Assembly: GCF_938018035.1 (NCBI RefSeq)
Contig: NZ_CALIJF010000184.1
Coordinates: forward strand, 1-8,399
Direction of reading: 5' to 3'
DNA from: an uncultured Campylobacter sp.
GTDB lineage: Bacteria > Campylobacterota > Campylobacteria > Campylobacterales > Campylobacteraceae
DNA: 8,399 nt
Below the pieces are notes generated by a model. The model had not been told where the DNA came from, made no database searches, and saw only the letters and a list, made by a program, of their open reading frames with translations. The first letter of the stretch is position 1; every line of letters begins with the position of its first letter. A program made the position numbers and the translations under genes. Positions 6,537-8,399 of the stretch are shown piece after piece.

Positions 6537-7103
6537 TTATTTATTTGCGCGCTCGATATACTCGCCGCGGACGGTGTCAACGCGGATGACCTCACCTTCG
6601 AGCACGTGAAATGGGATCTGTACCACGGCGCCGGTCTCAAGCGTGGCGGGCTTTTTGTTGCTGCCCTGCGTATCGCCGCGGAAATTTGGCGCAGTTTCTA
6701 CGATTTTAAGCTCCACCACCTGCGGTACATCCACGCCGATCGCTTTGCCGTTGTAAAACATTATATTTACCATCATACCATCTAGCATCCATTTTTTCGC
6801 CTCGCCCACGTCCTCGTCGCTAATCGCGATCTGTTCGTAGCTATCGGTATCCATGAACTGACACGCCTCGCCGTCGTCGTAGAGATACTGCATCTCTTTT
6901 TCCTCGAGATTCGGCGCCTCGCATTTATCGCCGGCGTGAAAGGTCTTTTCAAGCACCTTGCCATCGATGAAAGATTTTATTTTAACGCGCACGAAAGCTG
7001 GCCCTTTGCCCGGTTTTACGTGTTGGTATTCTATGATTTTAAACGGAATTCCGTCCACCTCGATTTTTAGACCTTTTTTTAGATCGCCCATTGAATAAGC
7101 CAT
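6537..7103 (-). CDS. efp: Translation elongation factor P
   Basis: EF-P, 188 residues, the usual family length. It binds ribosomes stalled at consecutive prolines, between the P and E sites, and promotes peptide bond formation. Domain I (about 1-62) holds the loop HVKPGKGPAF with Lys33, equivalent to the Lys34 that is beta-lysylated in E. coli; whether this organism modifies it is not visible here. The signature APNFRGDTQGSNKKPATLETG (138-158) marks the C-terminal OB domain. The start is the ATG at 7101-7103, with AAGGAG (7110-7115) seven bases upstream. The open frame continues to 7205, but that extension has no family similarity and crosses the promoter. The protein looks strongly Campylobacter-like. 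It is transcribed divergently from the disulfide protein at 7192. Confidence 0.97.
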   Translation of the reverse strand: MAYSMGDLKKGLKIEVDGIPFKIIEYQHVKPGKGPAFVRVKIKSFIDGKVLEKTFHAGDKCEAPNLEEKEMQYLYDDGEACQFMDTDSYEQIAISDEDVGEAKKWMLDGMMVNIMFYNGKAIGVDVPQVVELKIVETAPNFRGDTQGSNKKPATLETGAVVQIPFHVLEGEVIRVDTVRGEYIERANK

Positions 7104-7131
7104 AAATTTCTCCTTAAATTGATAGGGCGCG

Positions 7132-7137
7132 ATTATA
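7132..7137 (-). promoter_or_regulatory. efp promoter -10 box
   Basis: On the minus strand this is a perfect TATAAT preceded by TTTGT, a typical Campylobacter sigma-70 promoter. Transcription would start near 7125 and give a leader of about 22 bases that includes AAGGAG. No -35 hexamer is evident. Confidence 0.65.
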
Positions 7138-7158
7138 ACAAATTTTATTTTAAATTGA

Positions 7159-7164
7159 TATAAT
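7159..7164 (+). promoter_or_regulatory. Promoter -10 box of the CPYC disulfide protein
   Basis: A perfect TATAAT, 27 bases before the ATG at 7192. No convincing -35 is seen. The gap to the opposing efp -10 box (7132-7137) is only 21 bases, so each promoter's upstream region overlaps the other's core. Confidence 0.6.
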
Positions 7165-7191
7165 TGGCGAAATTTTAAGGGGAGGGAAGCT

Positions 7192-7932
7192 ATGAAAAAA
7201 ATCATCTACGTTTTGGCTACGTGTGCGGCTTTTGCGCTTGGCGCGAATGCGAACGAAGCGGAGTTCGTGAAAAACCTAAAGCAAAGTCTAAATGATAAAA
7301 ACGCTCAGCTCATCTCGATCGACAAGCTAAACTCGCTAAACGGGCTAAATTTGCTGATCGTCCGCTCGGGCGAGAAAAAAGAGGCGTTTTTAGCTAGCGA
7401 CGACGCCAAAAGCTTAGTGGCAGTGACCGAGGAGCCCAAGTTCGCGGATGCGGCGGATGCGGCGCTATTTAAGATGAGAACTCAAATTTTAAAGGACGCG
7501 AGGGATGCCGCCGCGCTTGAGCTGCTAAAGAGCATAAATCCCGCGAGATTCGCCTATATCGAGTCGTTTGATAAAAACAACCCCTATATGACCTACATCG
7601 TGGGTGATCCGGAGTGCCCGTATTGCGCCGAGGAGATGAAAAGGATCACGAAGCATCTTCGCAATAGCAACGTAAAATTGATCTTTGCGCCGGTGCACGG
7701 CAAGAGCGCGTTTATCAAATCGGCGCTGATTTTAAAGCAGCTGAAAGCCCTCTCGCCGAGCGATCAAAAAGGCGCGATCGACGTGATCGAGAAATACTAC
7801 GATAAGAACGTGCAGGTAAGCGATGCGGACGTCTCAAAAGCCGAGCTTGACGCCGTGTATGCGGACACCAAGACGCTCTTTTCCAAAGGCGTGATCAAAT
7901 CGGTGCCATATGTGATCAAAGTGAAAAAATAG
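7192..7932 (+). CDS. Periplasmic DsbC/DsbG-like thiol:disulfide protein (CPYC)
   Basis: A 246-residue exported protein. Residues 1-21 form a Sec signal peptide with likely cleavage after ANA. The N-terminal part (about 22-110) resembles the small dimerisation region of DsbC/DsbG-type proteins, and a thioredoxin-fold domain follows. The active site is GDPECPYC (138-145) with Cys142 and Cys145; the cis-proline loop is SVPY with Pro239. GDPxCPYC is characteristic of the DsbC/DsbG group, which isomerise or reduce wrong disulfides in the periplasm, although some relatives act as oxidases. Cys11, within the signal peptide, would be removed. The ATG start has a strong purine-rich ribosome site (AAGGGGAGGG, 7178-7187) and a -10 box. 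It is a single gene, divergent from efp. The redox partner, such as a DsbD/CcdA-type protein, is not in the window. Confidence 0.87.
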   Translation: MKKIIYVLATCAAFALGANANEAEFVKNLKQSLNDKNAQLISIDKLNSLNGLNLLIVRSGEKKEAFLASDDAKSLVAVTEEPKFADAADAALFKMRTQILKDARDAAALELLKSINPARFAYIESFDKNNPYMTYIVGDPECPYCAEEMKRITKHLRNSNVKLIFAPVHGKSAFIKSALILKQLKALSPSDQKGAIDVIEKYYDKNVQVSDADVSKAELDAVYADTKTLFSKGVIKSVPYVIKVKK

Positions 7933-7953
7933 TCTAAATTTGCGGAATTTAGG

Positions 7954-8027
7954 GCGCGGGGTTTGTGCGCGGACAGCGCGAGTTTGCTCGCGGTAGCGCA
8001 AGTCGCGCGCAGCACAGCCGCCCGCGC
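7954..8027 (+). other. G+C-rich nested stem structure after the disulfide gene
   Basis: Three nested pairings are visible: GCGCGGG (7954-7960) with CCCGCGC (8021-8027), TGCGCG (7966-7971) with CGCGCA (8006-8011), and CGCGAG (7977-7982) with CTCGCG (7987-7992) around the loop TTTG. It starts 21 bases after the stop and is far richer in G+C than the flanking spacer. It could be a structured 3' untranslated region, a small RNA or a decayed repeat. Confidence 0.45.
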
Positions 8028-8042
8028 AAGCTGAAATTTCAC

Positions 8043-8081
8043 AAAATTCCACCGCTTGAAATTTTAAAGCGGCGGAATTTT
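8043..8081. terminator. Hairpin terminator between converging genes
   Basis: AAAATTCC-A-CCGCTT (8043-8057) pairs with AAGCGG-C-GGAATTTT (8067-8081), a 15-position stem with one mismatch and a nine-base loop. Because the stem ends in A/T runs, either strand yields a hairpin closing in T residues. It lies between the disulfide gene and the minus-strand gene ending at 8203 and may serve both. Confidence 0.65.
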
Positions 8082-8202
8082 ATATTGATTGTAGCCCGGC
8101 AATTCTAAATTTAAAACGATGCATCCTCTAAAAGCATGCCTAAGTGATTTGTTTGGGCTCATAATTATATGTGCTGCCATCGGGCTTTTTTTAACGCGCA
8201 AT

Positions 8203-8399
8203 TCAAAGTAAAATTTTAAAATCCTCGAGCGAAAAAAGTAAAATTTTATCGCTTTTTAGGCTTGCTAGCTCGCCGCTGAAGCCGCTTTTAGAAAATAGCG
8301 CGAGCAGATTGGGCGCGAGGTGCGCTTTTTCGCATTTGAGCATTAGCTCGTTTAGCACGTTTTTTGAAATTTTTCGCTCCTTGTATTTGCACTCGCCCG
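8203..8399 (-). CDS. C-terminal fragment of ATPase/DUF234-type protein
   Basis: The last 64 codons of a minus-strand gene that runs in from beyond the window edge, ending with TGA at 8203-8205. The visible part begins GECKYKERK and continues with LNELMLKCEKA, LFSKSGFSGEL and LLFSLEDF. The GECK(Y/W) word followed by a Leu/Lys helix and F-S-K-S-G-F is typical of the C-terminal DUF234 region of archaeal-type AAA ATPases, a region related to PD-(D/E)xK nucleases; Glu2 and Lys4 of the fragment would be part of that site. The ATPase portion is outside the window, so this is recognition from the tail only. The frame is open to the edge with no sign of damage. Confidence 0.65.
   Translation of the reverse strand, partial: GECKYKERKISKNVLNELMLKCEKAHLAPNLLALFSKSGFSGELASLKSDKILLFSLEDFKILL

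Noticed and set aside
6501..6785. Plus-strand frame opposite the end of efp
   Set aside because: It is antisense to the conserved C-terminal EF-P domain and runs through the G8 tract; no independent support.
7104..7205. N-terminal extension of efp by 34 codons
   Set aside because: It would cross the efp promoter and the start of the divergent gene; EF-P proteins begin at the chosen ATG, which has a good ribosome site.
1..8399. tRNA, rRNA, CRISPR array, insertion sequence or prophage
   Set aside because: No cloverleaf, rRNA segment, regularly spaced direct repeats, transposase or integrase was seen. The phage-like flavour of the metallophosphoesterase alone is not enough.

Overview
The window looks like a chromosomal segment of a higher-GC Campylobacter (C. 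gracilis / C. rectus / C. showae type). This is inferred from the EF-P sequence, which reads as strongly Campylobacter-like, from AAATTT/AAAATTTTAAA strings scattered through genes and spacers, from perfect TATAAT -10 boxes without a -35, and from G+C-rich coding DNA next to A+T-rich spacers. No mobile element, CRISPR array, tRNA or rRNA was seen.

Left part (1-4810): about 890 bases without a convincing gene, containing several inverted repeats, lead into a tight three-gene operon on the plus strand. The genes are an MBOAT membrane acyltransferase (patA-like, 895-2454), a membrane-anchored SGNH protein (patB-like, starting on the base after the patA stop) and an SGNH lipoprotein with a GDSH block and a large insert (ape1-like, overlapping the previous gene by a few bases). 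Together they fit a peptidoglycan O-acetylation / de-O-acetylation module: PatA moves acetyl groups across the inner membrane, PatB puts them on MurNAc, and Ape1 removes them so that lytic enzymes can act.

Middle (4811-6306): a spacer rich in AAATTTA is followed by a single calcineurin-like metallophosphoesterase (5164-5874). Then comes the most notable gene, a 77-residue selenoprotein of the SelW/SelT/SelH (Rdx) type at 6026-6259. Its CxxU motif is encoded by an in-frame TGA, directly followed by a strong SECIS-like hairpin. It has its own promoter and a clear intrinsic terminator. A caller that treats TGA as stop will miss or truncate it.

Right part (6307-8399): efp (minus strand, 6537-7103) and a periplasmic DsbC/DsbG-like thiol-disulfide protein with a CPYC site (plus strand, 7192-7932) diverge from an 88-base spacer holding two closely packed -10 boxes. 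Eight G residues and a perfect 12-bp hairpin lie just beyond the efp stop. After the disulfide protein come a G+C-rich nest of stems (7954-8027) and a terminator-like hairpin (8043-8081). The window ends in the C-terminal 64 residues of a minus-strand ATPase/DUF234-type protein.

The seleno-redoxin and the CPYC protein both point to thiol/selenol redox work, but they are separate transcription units and nothing here shows that they act together.
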